NCBI GenBank assembly: GCA_045652785.1
Contig: JAZOLF010000111.1
Span: 1-27,911, forward strand
Source of the DNA: Scatosoma sp045652785
Lineage (GTDB): Bacteria > Bacillota > Clostridia > Christensenellales > Borkfalkiaceae
Direction: 5' to 3'
Length of the DNA: 27,911 bases
The stretch's first letter is position 1, and each line of letters opens with the position of its first letter. Both the position numbers and the translations under genes were made by a program. The notes below the pieces were generated by a model. That model searched no databases, was not told where the DNA came from, and saw only the letters and a program-made list of their open reading frames with translations. This document shows, one piece after another, positions 7,012 to 13,867 of this stretch.

Positions 7012-8511
7012 TCACGAAGAATGCAGGCAAAATCCCTTTTTTTTAGCGGTGAGCAACCGATAGGCGCGGTAGAGTAGTGCTGACAACGTGAATAAAAGCG
7101 CGGCGGCGCAAATTAGAGAAAGCCATTTTCCGAAAAAAATGGAACAGAATTGCAGAAAAAACCGTCCTACCAAGCAAAGGGGCAAGGCTAACCCGATACA
7201 CAGCGCGGCTTTCGTGTAAAAGGGTTTCGATAACGGGCATCGCTTGTTCAGCGCGGATAGCGAGCAGACGGTTTGCAGGGAAAATTGTGCGCCGAGCCCT
7301 ATCGGGTAGGCGTAAATTCCGACGACAGCGGGTAAAAACAGAACGCAAAACAGGGTAGCAGCCGAGCCGACCATCGAAAAAACAAAGGTCTGTTTTTCCT
7401 GCCCGAGCGAGTTTAAAATACTCATCAAAATAGCGCTGACGGAAAGGGGGAGTAAAAGCACGGCGGATTTAGACAACGCCACCCCAGCCAAATCACTTTG
7501 GTAGGCGAGCGCTCCAAGCGGCTCTCCGAGTGCGGAAAAGAAAGGGATAAGAAAGCAAGCGACCCCCAGCGAAAACAGCAATCCGCGCTCCACGTTTACG
7601 CGCAAGCGTAAAAAGTTGCGTTTTTGGTAATCTTCCGCGAGTTCGGGTACAAGCACAGTGGCAAGCGACCCGATCACGGTGAGCGGCATAAAAAGCAGGG
7701 GGAAGACCATTCCTGACATTACCCCAAAGGCTTGCAAGGCGGCGCTCTGTGTATATCCCGAACGAGTAAGCGCATAGGGTAGCAACACCGCAACGGCGGC
7801 GTTGACAACGGTTGCGCCTGTGCGAACGGCAGTAATGGGTGCGGCGGATTTGCAAAGGGGCAAAAAGAAAGGCTGCGGAGAACGAAGTTTTGTCTTTTTC
7901 GCCGCCAAAAACAGGATGGCGATCAGGAGTGAAAGCACGCAGGAAAGGGTGTGAGCCCACGCTGCCCTGCAAGCCCCGTCCATTGCGGATAAACCTTGCG
8001 CCGACGAAAGAAAAGCAACCCCCAGCGTGACGGTGCAAATTTGTTCTGCCATCTCAAAAAGAGCGGGCGCAACGAACTGTTTATTCCCCCAAAGATACCC
8101 CTTTATGACGACGTAGGCAGCGCTAAAAACCAGGGACAAAATCAATATTTTTAAGACGGGCGCGTCGGTCGAAAATAGAGAAATTTTATCCGCGAGCGGT
8201 AATAAAAATAGGACAATAGGAAGTGAAATAAGCACTCCTAAAAGGAGTGCTGCGGACAGCGCTCCGCCGCTTTTACTTCCTTTGCCTGCCGCGTGCAACG
8301 CGGACACGGTACGCGAGAGAGTGACGGGGATACCGCCCCCTGCGACGGTTTGAAAAAGTACGGAATGTGACAGGGCGATTTGGTAGATGCCGATGCCTTC
8401 CGCGCCTAAGAGCCTTGCAAGGACAATGCGGTATAAAAATCCGAGCCCGCGTTCAAAGCAGGCGACGAAAGTAATAAAGGCGGTATTTTTTACAACAGAC
8501 GGCTTGTTCAT
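7012..8511 (-). CDS. SpoVB/MurJ-like lipid or polysaccharide flippase (MOP superfamily)
   Basis: Multidrug/oligosaccharidyl-lipid/polysaccharide exporter superfamily protein of 499 residues with about 14 hydrophobic helices. The N-terminus (NTAFITFVACFERGLGFLYR followed by LARLLGAEGIGIYQIA) is typical of the stage V sporulation protein B branch, whose members are proposed to move lipid-linked precursors for the spore cortex. The C-terminus is basic (LLTAKKKGFCLHSS). Only a weak AGGGT site precedes the ATG at 8511, yet the start agrees with the family N-terminus. spoIIE in the same minus-strand run supports a sporulation role, but vegetative MurJ-like or capsule functions cannot be excluded. 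No terminator is obvious before the pgi promoter. Confidence 0.85.
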   Translation of the reverse strand: MNKPSVVKNTAFITFVACFERGLGFLYRIVLARLLGAEGIGIYQIALSHSVLFQTVAGGGIPVTLSRTVSALHAAGKGSKSGGALSAALLLGVLISLPIVLFLLPLADKISLFSTDAPVLKILILSLVFSAAYVVIKGYLWGNKQFVAPALFEMAEQICTVTLGVAFLSSAQGLSAMDGACRAAWAHTLSCVLSLLIAILFLAAKKTKLRSPQPFFLPLCKSAAPITAVRTGATVVNAAVAVLLPYALTRSGYTQSAALQAFGVMSGMVFPLLFMPLTVIGSLATVLVPELAEDYQKRNFLRLRVNVERGLLFSLGVACFLIPFFSALGEPLGALAYQSDLAGVALSKSAVLLLPLSVSAILMSILNSLGQEKQTFVFSMVGSAATLFCVLFLPAVVGIYAYPIGLGAQFSLQTVCSLSALNKRCPLSKPFYTKAALCIGLALPLCLVGRFFLQFCSIFFGKWLSLICAAALLFTLSALLYRAYRLLTAKKKGFCLHSS

Positions 8512-8583
8512 ACCCTATTTTACGACGAAAAAAAGAAAAATATGAACGCATATTTTGCTGTTTTTGCATATATGATAATAGAG

Positions 8584-8868
8584 ATGTTGCAGATAGAAAT
8601 TCACAATCCTTACAAGGTAAAAATCGGGCAAACGTTGGTTCGTATGGCCCAAGAAACTTCTACGACGGTGTATGCGATTATCGCGAAAAATGCACTCACG
8701 GAAGAGTTGCGCGAAGGGCAAGTTCTGTTCCTGCCGCCGAAAGGGAATGTTTACACGGTGCAGGCAGGGGACACAAAAACGTTGCTTTGCGGCGGGGAAA
8801 AGGAGTACGAAAAACGCAACGGAACGAAGATTTTTTATCCAGGGATGCGGGTGTTGCTGTCACCATAG
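8584..8868 (+). CDS. Small protein with one complete and one degenerate LysM domain
   Basis: LysM domains bind N-acetylglucosamine-containing glycans such as peptidoglycan. From the ATG at 8584 the product is 94 residues. The first LysM runs from about 9 to 51 (YKVKIGQTLVRMAQ to GQVLFLPPKG). The second, about 54-93 (YTVQAGDTKTLLCGG to PGMRVLLSP), begins canonically but has a degenerate middle. The frame extends to an ATG at 8542, adding a short hydrophobic stretch; neither start has a good ribosome site. I prefer 8584 because 8542-8583 is AT-rich and promoter-like and contains TATGAT seven bases before this ATG. Without the extension no secretion signal is visible. Its partner downstream is the putative spore-surface gene, and the flippase is divergent. 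Confidence 0.72.
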   Translation: MLQIEIHNPYKVKIGQTLVRMAQETSTTVYAIIAKNALTEELREGQVLFLPPKGNVYTVQAGDTKTLLCGGEKEYEKRNGTKIFYPGMRVLLSP

Positions 8869-8890
8869 GTTTCCGTGTTTTCATATAGTA
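8861..8890 (+). promoter_or_regulatory. Candidate sigma-K-type promoter of the 8955 gene
   Basis: CATATAGTA (8882-8890) fits the Bacillus sigma-K -10 pattern CATAnnnTA. CACC (8861-8864) fits the loose -35 pattern mACm, 17 bp upstream. No sigma-A -35 fits the nearby TATAAT (8889-8894) at usual spacing. The pattern is degenerate, so this is suggestive only. Confidence 0.4.
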
Positions 8891-8908
8891 TAATATAGAA
8901 AACAAATC

Positions 8909-8935
8909 CGAAAAGGGCGCTTGTGCCACTTTTCG
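8909..8935 (+). promoter_or_regulatory. 5' leader hairpin before the 8955 gene
   Basis: CGAAAAG-GGC (8909-8918) pairs with GCC-(A)-CTTTTCG (8925-8935) around a 6-nt loop, with one bulged A. No T-run follows, so it is not a terminator. It would form near the 5' end of the transcript, just before the strong AGGAGGT site, and could stabilise the mRNA. Confidence 0.5.
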
Positions 8936-8954
8936 ATACACAGGAGGTAAAAAT

Positions 8955-9623
8955 ATGTCCTTTTTCTCTAATTTTCAATCGGACAAATGCCCCGGGCCCT
9001 TGACGGGAAATCCGCTTGCTGGGATCACGGAAAAGGTTTGTATTCAAGCGGAAAAGATTTTCGACGCTGGGATTAAGCAAACACAGTTGACGGGATATAC
9101 ACTCACGCTTGAAAACATTCAGCCTGCCACGGTCACCTGTCCTTTGACGTTTGTAAGCGGCCGTTCTTTGTCTTCGGATGCGACGGTGACAAACTTGACG
9201 ATCGACCGTCAAGCGGATAGAAACTGCGCTCGCGTGCAAGCCACGGTCAGCGCCCCGATCGAAGTATTGTTCACGGACGCAAACGGCGTAGAAGGCACGG
9301 CAACGGCGACGGTCACTTTGCCCCAAGACGTCCTTCTTCACGTACCTGCCCCGTCCATTATGCCTTATTCCATCCTTGCGGTGGTCAGCATTGTAGTGCC
9401 TGACGCTACTTGGGACGCGACAAGTGAAACTTTCGTAGCGAACCTTTGCGTGACGGTTATTTTGAAGGTTGCTATGTCCGTTGAAATTTTGGTTCCGTCC
9501 TACGGCTATTGTGCAATTCCGCCCGTGCAGGACTATTCGCAAGAAGTGTGCGCAGGGTTCTTCGAGTTGCCTTTGTACCCCCGTGCGAAACCTTGCGGTG
9601 GCGGCGGTGGCGGTAAGTGCTAA
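8955..9623 (+). CDS. Uncharacterised beta-rich protein with Cys/Gly tail, putative spore-surface protein
   Basis: The 222-residue protein has no signal peptide. The N-terminal part is Cys/Pro/Gly-containing (KCPGPLTGNPLAGITEKVC). A long middle is rich in Thr and Val with alternating patterns typical of beta strands (about 45-175). The end is Pro-rich and finishes in CGGGGGGGKC. Eight Cys are spread along the chain, which together with the Gly-Cys end suits cross-linked assemblies such as coat or exosporium layers. The start is fixed by AGGAGGT seven bases upstream. The sigma-K-like promoter, the LysM gene just upstream and spore genes nearby point the same way. I do not recognise a named family; a secreted or cytoplasmic structural protein is possible. 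Confidence 0.8.
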   Translation: MSFFSNFQSDKCPGPLTGNPLAGITEKVCIQAEKIFDAGIKQTQLTGYTLTLENIQPATVTCPLTFVSGRSLSSDATVTNLTIDRQADRNCARVQATVSAPIEVLFTDANGVEGTATATVTLPQDVLLHVPAPSIMPYSILAVVSIVVPDATWDATSETFVANLCVTVILKVAMSVEILVPSYGYCAIPPVQDYSQEVCAGFFELPLYPRAKPCGGGGGGKC

Positions 9624-9646
9624 ATACATAATTTTGTCCGAAGAAA

Positions 9647-9678
9647 AAAGAGCAAACGCATCAAAGCGTTTGCTCTTT
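9647..9678. terminator. Bidirectional intrinsic terminator between convergent genes
   Basis: A perfect 13-bp stem AAAGAGCAAACGC/GCGTTTGCTCTTT (9647-9659, 9666-9678) closes on a 6-nt loop. T-rich sequence follows on the plus strand and an A-rich run precedes it, so it can end both the 8955 gene and the lipoprotein gene. Confidence 0.9.
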
Positions 9679-9700
9679 CTATTTGTTTTAACAAATAAAA

Positions 9701-10693
9701 TTATTCGTTTTCAGGTTGTTCCGCGTTTAATTCATCCTGCGTTTTGTAGGTCGCTAAGACTTCAGCCGAAGGCAATTTTACCACGCTGCCGTCTTTCACG
9801 GTCGCCTTTTGGTAGATGCGAATGGTTGCGCTGTCGGTAGGGGTAGCGGGTTCTTCTTCGGGCGTTTCTTCGCCATCAGGGGTTTCGCCGCCGTCGGGCG
9901 TTTCTTCGCCGCCGACCGATTCTTCCGTAGGGGAAACTTCGTTGTTCGTTTCTTCGGCTACCGAAAGGGAACATTCCATCAACGTTTCAACGTAGAGCAG
10001 ATTGCCTGCGTTGTCAAAACGAATGGTCAGCGTAAGCGTAGCGTCAGCGTCGTAATTATAATCCCCCAAAATGCCGTCTGCTTCGGTAAGGTATTCGGCA
10101 AACAACGCCACGTCCACGTCCGCGGTAAGTCTCATCAAGGTATTGTTTTTGTTGCTTTCGATAACGATATTTTCCATGCCAACGAAAGCGTCTTCAAACG
10201 ATTCGGTGGGGAAAGAGAACAAATCTTCGATCGCCATCCCGAGTTCTTCTTCGGAAACAGCGGCTTTGAGTTTGGTTTCCTGCGTTTCTTCGCCCGATGC
10301 CAAGGACATAAAAGTATAAGAGAAACCATCGGCAATGTAATAGGAATAATCAAATGCGGTTTTTTCTTCTACGTCGCCAAGTTTTGCAAACGTTTCCATA
10401 TTCGCGATTGCTGCGCATTTTACAAGTTTGCCGTCAACAAAGTCAAACGCATTGTCGGAAATGGAAGTCAGGCTCATTTCCCCGTTCGCGCCCTTTGCGG
10501 ACATCGTAGCGGATTGATAGTAATCTAAATAAAGTTCACCTTCTGCAAAGCCAGCGGTTGCCGCCGTAAACTTTTCCGCGAAAGTAGCGAAAGTAGCGGC
10601 AGGGTCTTCCGATTTTTGCAAGCCGCAAGCGGCAAAAGCGATCATAGGTACGGAAACGGCGATAGCGCCGATGGATTTCCAAGTCTTTTTCAT
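9701..10693 (-). CDS. Uncharacterised lipoprotein with acidic Thr/Pro/Glu repeat segment
   Basis: The 330-residue precursor has a Lys-containing start (MKKTWKSIG), a hydrophobic core and Cys23 in IAFAACG. This is a plausible though imperfect lipobox (Phe at -3), so it is probably anchored on the outer face of the membrane. The mature part of about 210 residues reads as a mixed alpha/beta domain with repeated 'LTADVDVAL'/'LTLTIRFD' strand-like segments, similar in style to extracellular LppX/LolA-like folds; I cannot assign a family. A low-complexity acidic stretch (EETPDGGETPDGEETPEEEP) at about 258-285 precedes a short C-terminal strand region. The start has AGGAG 9 bases upstream. It is monocistronic, with its own promoter and terminator. 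Confidence 0.83.
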   Translation of the reverse strand: MKKTWKSIGAIAVSVPMIAFAACGLQKSEDPAATFATFAEKFTAATAGFAEGELYLDYYQSATMSAKGANGEMSLTSISDNAFDFVDGKLVKCAAIANMETFAKLGDVEEKTAFDYSYYIADGFSYTFMSLASGEETQETKLKAAVSEEELGMAIEDLFSFPTESFEDAFVGMENIVIESNKNNTLMRLTADVDVALFAEYLTEADGILGDYNYDADATLTLTIRFDNAGNLLYVETLMECSLSVAEETNNEVSPTEESVGGEETPDGGETPDGEETPEEEPATPTDSATIRIYQKATVKDGSVVKLPSAEVLATYKTQDELNAEQPENE

Positions 10694-10728
10694 AGTTGTA
10701 AACTCCTAAAAGGTATAGTTATGGTATC

Positions 10729-10757
10729 ATTGTATCACAAAGTTTGGTAAAAATCAA
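10729..10757 (-). promoter_or_regulatory. Sigma-A promoter of the lipoprotein gene
   Basis: On the minus strand TTGATT (10752-10757) and TACAAT (10729-10734) are 17 bp apart. The start would be near 10722, about 29 nt before the ATG. Confidence 0.78.
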
Positions 10758-10775
10758 CCTTATAAAAGAAAAAAC

Positions 10776-10804
10776 TTGCGTTTTTTTGTAAAAGGTGCTA
10801 TAAT
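10776..10804 (+). promoter_or_regulatory. Extended -10 promoter placing +1 on the phosphoesterase ATG
   Basis: TTGCGT (10776-10781), a 17-bp spacer and TGC-TATAAT (TATAAT at 10799-10804) form a good extended -10 promoter. The usual 6-base gap to +1 puts transcription start at the A of the ATG at 10811, so the mRNA would be leaderless. Confidence 0.75.
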
Positions 10805-10810
10805 GAGTGT

Positions 10811-11509
10811 ATGAAATGGTTTGCAATCGGTGATTTGCATCTCTCCACGACGGCGGACAAGCCGATGGATATTTTTGGCGGGGGATGGGAAGGACACTTT
10901 GAAAAAATTAAAAAGGACTGGCTGAAAAAAGTCACGGATGAAGACGCTGTGTTGATCGCAGGGGACGTGAGTTGGGCGATGAAGCTGGACGATGCGTTGC
11001 AGGATTTGCGCCTGCTTGCGGAGTTGCCTGGCAAAAAAGTATTCGTGCGCGGCAACCACGATTACTGGTGGAGCGGGATTACGAAAATCCGCGCGTCCGC
11101 CCCTGATGAAAGTTTTGCTTTCCTGCAAACGGACGCTATGAAAATCGGCAACGTCGTGTTGGTGGGATCAAGGGGTTGGACTTGTCCTGGCAGCCCAGAT
11201 TTTTCAGAACAGGACGACAAACTCTACAAGCGGGAAACGGAGCGCTTTAAGTTGGCGTTTGCGGATGCCAACCGTTTGAAAGAAGATGGGGACAAGTTGG
11301 TGGCGCTGATGCACTATCCCCCGTTCTCGCTCAAAAACGGAGAAACGGAATTCACCCGTTTGTTTGAAGAAAACGGCGTGTCGGTGGTGGTGTTTGGGCA
11401 CATTCACGGTGCGGCGTATTTCCCCTTGCGGACGGAAAAAAACGGGATCACGTACCACCTGACGGCCTGTGATAAAGCGGGGTTCGCCTTGACGGAAATT
11501 TCCCTTTAA
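10811..11509 (+). CDS. Calcineurin-like metallophosphoesterase
   Basis: A two-metal phosphoesterase; the physiological substrate (protein, nucleotide or cell-wall phosphate ester) is unknown. All family motifs are present in the 232 residues: GDLHL (Asp8, His10), GDVSW (Asp52), GNHDY (about 80-84), MHYPP (about 169-173) and GHIHG (about 196-200). The N-terminus MKWFAIGDLHLS with a following KPMDIFGGGWEGH is the usual one in clostridial homologues, so the start is sound. There is no Shine-Dalgarno, and the promoter predicts a leaderless transcript. The gene is divergent from the lipoprotein and upstream of the pyr promoter. Confidence 0.9.
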   Translation: MKWFAIGDLHLSTTADKPMDIFGGGWEGHFEKIKKDWLKKVTDEDAVLIAGDVSWAMKLDDALQDLRLLAELPGKKVFVRGNHDYWWSGITKIRASAPDESFAFLQTDAMKIGNVVLVGSRGWTCPGSPDFSEQDDKLYKRETERFKLAFADANRLKEDGDKLVALMHYPPFSLKNGETEFTRLFEENGVSVVVFGHIHGAAYFPLRTEKNGITYHLTACDKAGFALTEISL

Positions 11510-11521
11510 CGGCGGTTTATA

Positions 11522-11546
11522 CGGAAAAAATATTATTTTTTTCCGC
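11522..11546 (+). other. AT-rich hairpin after the metallophosphoesterase, possible weak terminator
   Basis: CGGAAAAAA and TTTTTTCCG form a 9-bp stem around TATTAT, 12 bp after the stop codon. No T-run follows the stem beyond its own arm, so termination would be weak. The following 20 bases lead into the pyr promoter. Confidence 0.35.
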
Positions 11547-11565
11547 AGGAGAAGGGTTTATACTC

Positions 11566-11594
11566 TTTACAAAGTAAAAAAAGTATGCTATAAT
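11566..11594 (+). promoter_or_regulatory. Strong promoter of the pyrimidine operon
   Basis: TTTACA (11566-11571) and TGC-TATAAT (TATAAT at 11589-11594) are separated by 17 bp, with an extended -10. Transcription should begin at about 11601, giving a leader of only some 67 nt before pyrB. Confidence 0.85.
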
Positions 11595-11601
11595 GGACGA
11601 A

Positions 11602-11658
11602 ATGCGGCGAAGTGTGCCGAGCAAAGTCTTGGGCGCGCGCCCAAGACTTTTTTCGTAG
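11602..11658 (+). CDS. Putative pyr leader peptide of 18 residues
   Basis: An ATG at 11602, at the predicted +1, opens a frame reading MRRSVPSKVLGARPRLFS. It stops with TAG at 11656-11658, inside the TAGGAG that serves as pyrB ribosome site. The frame spans the whole attenuator hairpin, so a translating ribosome would disrupt it, as in the E. coli pyrBI leader. Four of 18 codons are Arg (CGG, CGA, CGC, AGA). A frame this short can occur by chance, and no ribosome site precedes it, so translation would have to be leaderless. Confidence 0.4.
   Translation: MRRSVPSKVLGARPRLFS
11623..11653 (+). terminator. Attenuator hairpin in the pyrB leader
   Basis: AAAGTCTTGGGC (11623-11634) and GCCCAAGACTTT (11639-11650) form a perfect 12-bp stem on a GCGC loop, followed by T to 11653. 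It lies between the promoter and pyrB, so it must be read through for operon expression. No PyrR-type anti-antiterminator loop fits in the roughly 20 nt before it. Confidence 0.85.
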
Positions 11659-11667
11659 GAGAAGAAA

Positions 11668-12597
11668 ATGCTGAACAGAAAAGACGTGTTAGGCTTGATA
11701 GATGCAAGCGAAGAAGAGATTTCCCAGATCTTGACGCTGGCGGCGGAAATGAAACGTCGCGTGAAGAACGGCGAAAAGAAAATGAACTATTTGGAAGGCA
11801 AAACGGCAACGATTTTGTTCTATGAAAACTCTACGCGTACCCGTACCAGTTTCGAACAGGCGGCAAAATATTTAGGCGCAACCACCATCAACATTCAGGC
11901 GGCTACGTCGTCGGTGGCGAAAGGGGAAACCTTGATTGACACGGGCAAGACGTTGGACGCGCAGCGTAATGATTTTATCGTGATGAGACATCCGATGGGC
12001 GGCGCTCCGCACTTGCTTGCAAAGACGGTGAAAGCCAGCGTTTTGAACGCAGGCGACGGTGTGAACGAACATCCTTCGCAGGCGCTTTTGGATATGCTTA
12101 CGATGCAGGAAGTTTTCGGCTCTTTGAAAGGCTTGAAAGTTGCGATCATGGGGGACATCAAACACTCCCGTGTGGCGAAATCGAACCTGTTTGGTTTAAA
12201 GGCGATGGGTGCGGAAGTGCGTATGTTTGCCCCCGAAACGCTCATTCCCAGGGGGATTGATCAGTTGGGTGCAAAACTCTGCAAATCCCGCGAAGAAACG
12301 TTGGACGGTGCGGACGTCGTAATGGGCTTGCGTATCCAGTTAGAACGTCAGCAAGCGGGCAACTTCCCTTCGCTTGGCGAATACGCATCTTTCTATGGCG
12401 TGGACGAAAAAGTGCTTTCTTACGCAAAGCCGAATGCTATCGTTCTGCATCCTGGCCCCGTCAACCGCGGGGTGGAACTTTCCAGCGGTGTGATTGACCA
12501 CGAAAGAAGTTATATCGAAGACCAAGTATTGTCGGGCGTAGCGGTGCGTATGGCGCTGCTGTACCTGTTGAACGAATATAGGGAGAAAAACGCATGA
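11668..12597 (+). CDS. pyrB: Aspartate carbamoyltransferase catalytic chain
   Basis: Joins carbamoyl phosphate and L-aspartate to N-carbamoyl-aspartate, the first committed pyrimidine step. The 309 residues contain the carbamoyl-phosphate motif STRTR at 55-59, HPSQALLDML in the middle, RIQLERQQ in the aspartate loop and HPGPVNRGVEL near the C-terminus. No pyrI regulatory-chain gene is present, so it should work as a free catalytic trimer, like the Bacillus enzyme. GGAG lies 7 bases before the ATG. The last four bases overlap pyrC (ATGA), implying translational coupling. Regulation is probably by attenuation at 11623-11653. Confidence 0.96.
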   Translation: MLNRKDVLGLIDASEEEISQILTLAAEMKRRVKNGEKKMNYLEGKTATILFYENSTRTRTSFEQAAKYLGATTINIQAATSSVAKGETLIDTGKTLDAQRNDFIVMRHPMGGAPHLLAKTVKASVLNAGDGVNEHPSQALLDMLTMQEVFGSLKGLKVAIMGDIKHSRVAKSNLFGLKAMGAEVRMFAPETLIPRGIDQLGAKLCKSREETLDGADVVMGLRIQLERQQAGNFPSLGEYASFYGVDEKVLSYAKPNAIVLHPGPVNRGVELSSGVIDHERSYIEDQVLSGVAVRMALLYLLNEYREKNA

Positions 12598-13856
12598 TTA
12601 TTAAAAACGGCACATTGGTATTGAAGGACGGTTTGGCAAAGAAGGACGTCTTGGTAAAGGACGGAAAAATTGTTGAGATTGCGGAAAACATCGCGGCGCA
12701 AGGGGAAGAAATCATTGATGCAACGGGTTTGCACGTGTTCCCTGGTTTAATTGATATGCACGTACATCTTCGCGAACCTGGTTTTGAGAAGAAGGAAAAC
12801 ATTGAAAGCGGTGCAAAGGCAGCGGTAAAGGGCGGCTTTACCCAAGTATGCTGTATGCCCAACACGAACCCCGTCACCGACAACAAAGTGGTGGTGAGTT
12901 ATATCAAGATGCGTGCAAAGGAAGTTGACCTTTGCAAAATCCACCCCATCGGTGCGATCACGAAAGGGAGCAAAGGGGAAGAACTTGCGGCAATCGGCGG
13001 AATGCAAAAGGCTGGCGCTGTGGCGATTTCTGACGATGGCGTAGCGGTGAAGAATACCCGCCTTATGTACAATGCGATGTTGTATGCGAAAGGTTTTGGT
13101 ATCAAGTGCCTTTGCCATTGTGAAGATAAAGATTTGGTGGACGGCGGTTCTGTCAACGAAGGCTTGAATGCGACCATCACGGGTATTAAGGGGATTCCCC
13201 GTGCGGCGGAAGACGTCGTGATTGCAAGAGAACTTGCGCTCGCGGAAGAGTTGGATTGCCCCGTGCATATTTGCCACGTTTCGACGTACAGCGGTGTTCG
13301 TTTGATCCGTGACGCTAAGCGCGCGGGTGTGAAAGTGACGGCGGAAACCTGTCCCCATTACTTTGCGGTGACGGACGATATTATCCGCTCCTACGACACG
13401 AACACGAAAGTCAATCCCCCCATCCGTGAAGAAAAGGATCGCTTGGCGATTTTGGAAGGCTTAAAGGACGGCACGCTCGATTGTATCGTCACCGACCACG
13501 CTCCCCATCACGCGGACGACAAGAACGTGGAATACGCAATGGCGGCATTCGGGATCAGCGGTATTGAAACTTCGTTCGGCTTTGCAATGGAGTACCTGTA
13601 TAAAACGGGCGCGTTGACTCTTTCGCAGATTGCGGACAAAATGTCCTATCAGCCCGCACAAATCTTGGGTTTGGACGGCGGCGAAATTGCCATAGGCAAA
13701 GCGGCGGATTTCACCCTTGCGAATATCGACGAAGAATGGGTTGTGGACAGCAATCAATTCGTCAGCAAGGGCAAGAATACTCCGTTCAACGGCTATAAAC
13801 TTTCTGGCGTAGTAAAATATACCGTTGTGGACGGCGAAATCAAATACCAAGCGTAA
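12594..13856 (+). CDS. pyrC: Dihydroorotase
   Basis: Zinc-dependent cyclisation of N-carbamoyl-aspartate to dihydroorotate. The 420-residue protein is the long, class I type found in Bacillota. Visible motifs are the zinc-binding DMHVHLREPGFE (about 53-64), CCMPNTNPV for substrate, the zinc His in CHCEDKDL and ICHVST, and TDHAPHH (about 302-308) with the catalytic Asp. The ATG overlaps the pyrB stop codon, and pyrF follows after 11 bp. Confidence 0.96.
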   Translation: MIIKNGTLVLKDGLAKKDVLVKDGKIVEIAENIAAQGEEIIDATGLHVFPGLIDMHVHLREPGFEKKENIESGAKAAVKGGFTQVCCMPNTNPVTDNKVVVSYIKMRAKEVDLCKIHPIGAITKGSKGEELAAIGGMQKAGAVAISDDGVAVKNTRLMYNAMLYAKGFGIKCLCHCEDKDLVDGGSVNEGLNATITGIKGIPRAAEDVVIARELALAEELDCPVHICHVSTYSGVRLIRDAKRAGVKVTAETCPHYFAVTDDIIRSYDTNTKVNPPIREEKDRLAILEGLKDGTLDCIVTDHAPHHADDKNVEYAMAAFGISGIETSFGFAMEYLYKTGALTLSQIADKMSYQPAQILGLDGGEIAIGKAADFTLANIDEEWVVDSNQFVSKGKNTPFNGYKLSGVVKYTVVDGEIKYQA

Positions 13857-13867
13857 GGAGAAAAGAT

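Noticed and set aside
11595..11667. PyrR-binding antiterminator in the pyr leader
   Set aside because: Only about 20 nt separate the predicted start from the terminator stem and the PyrR-type conserved loop is not present.
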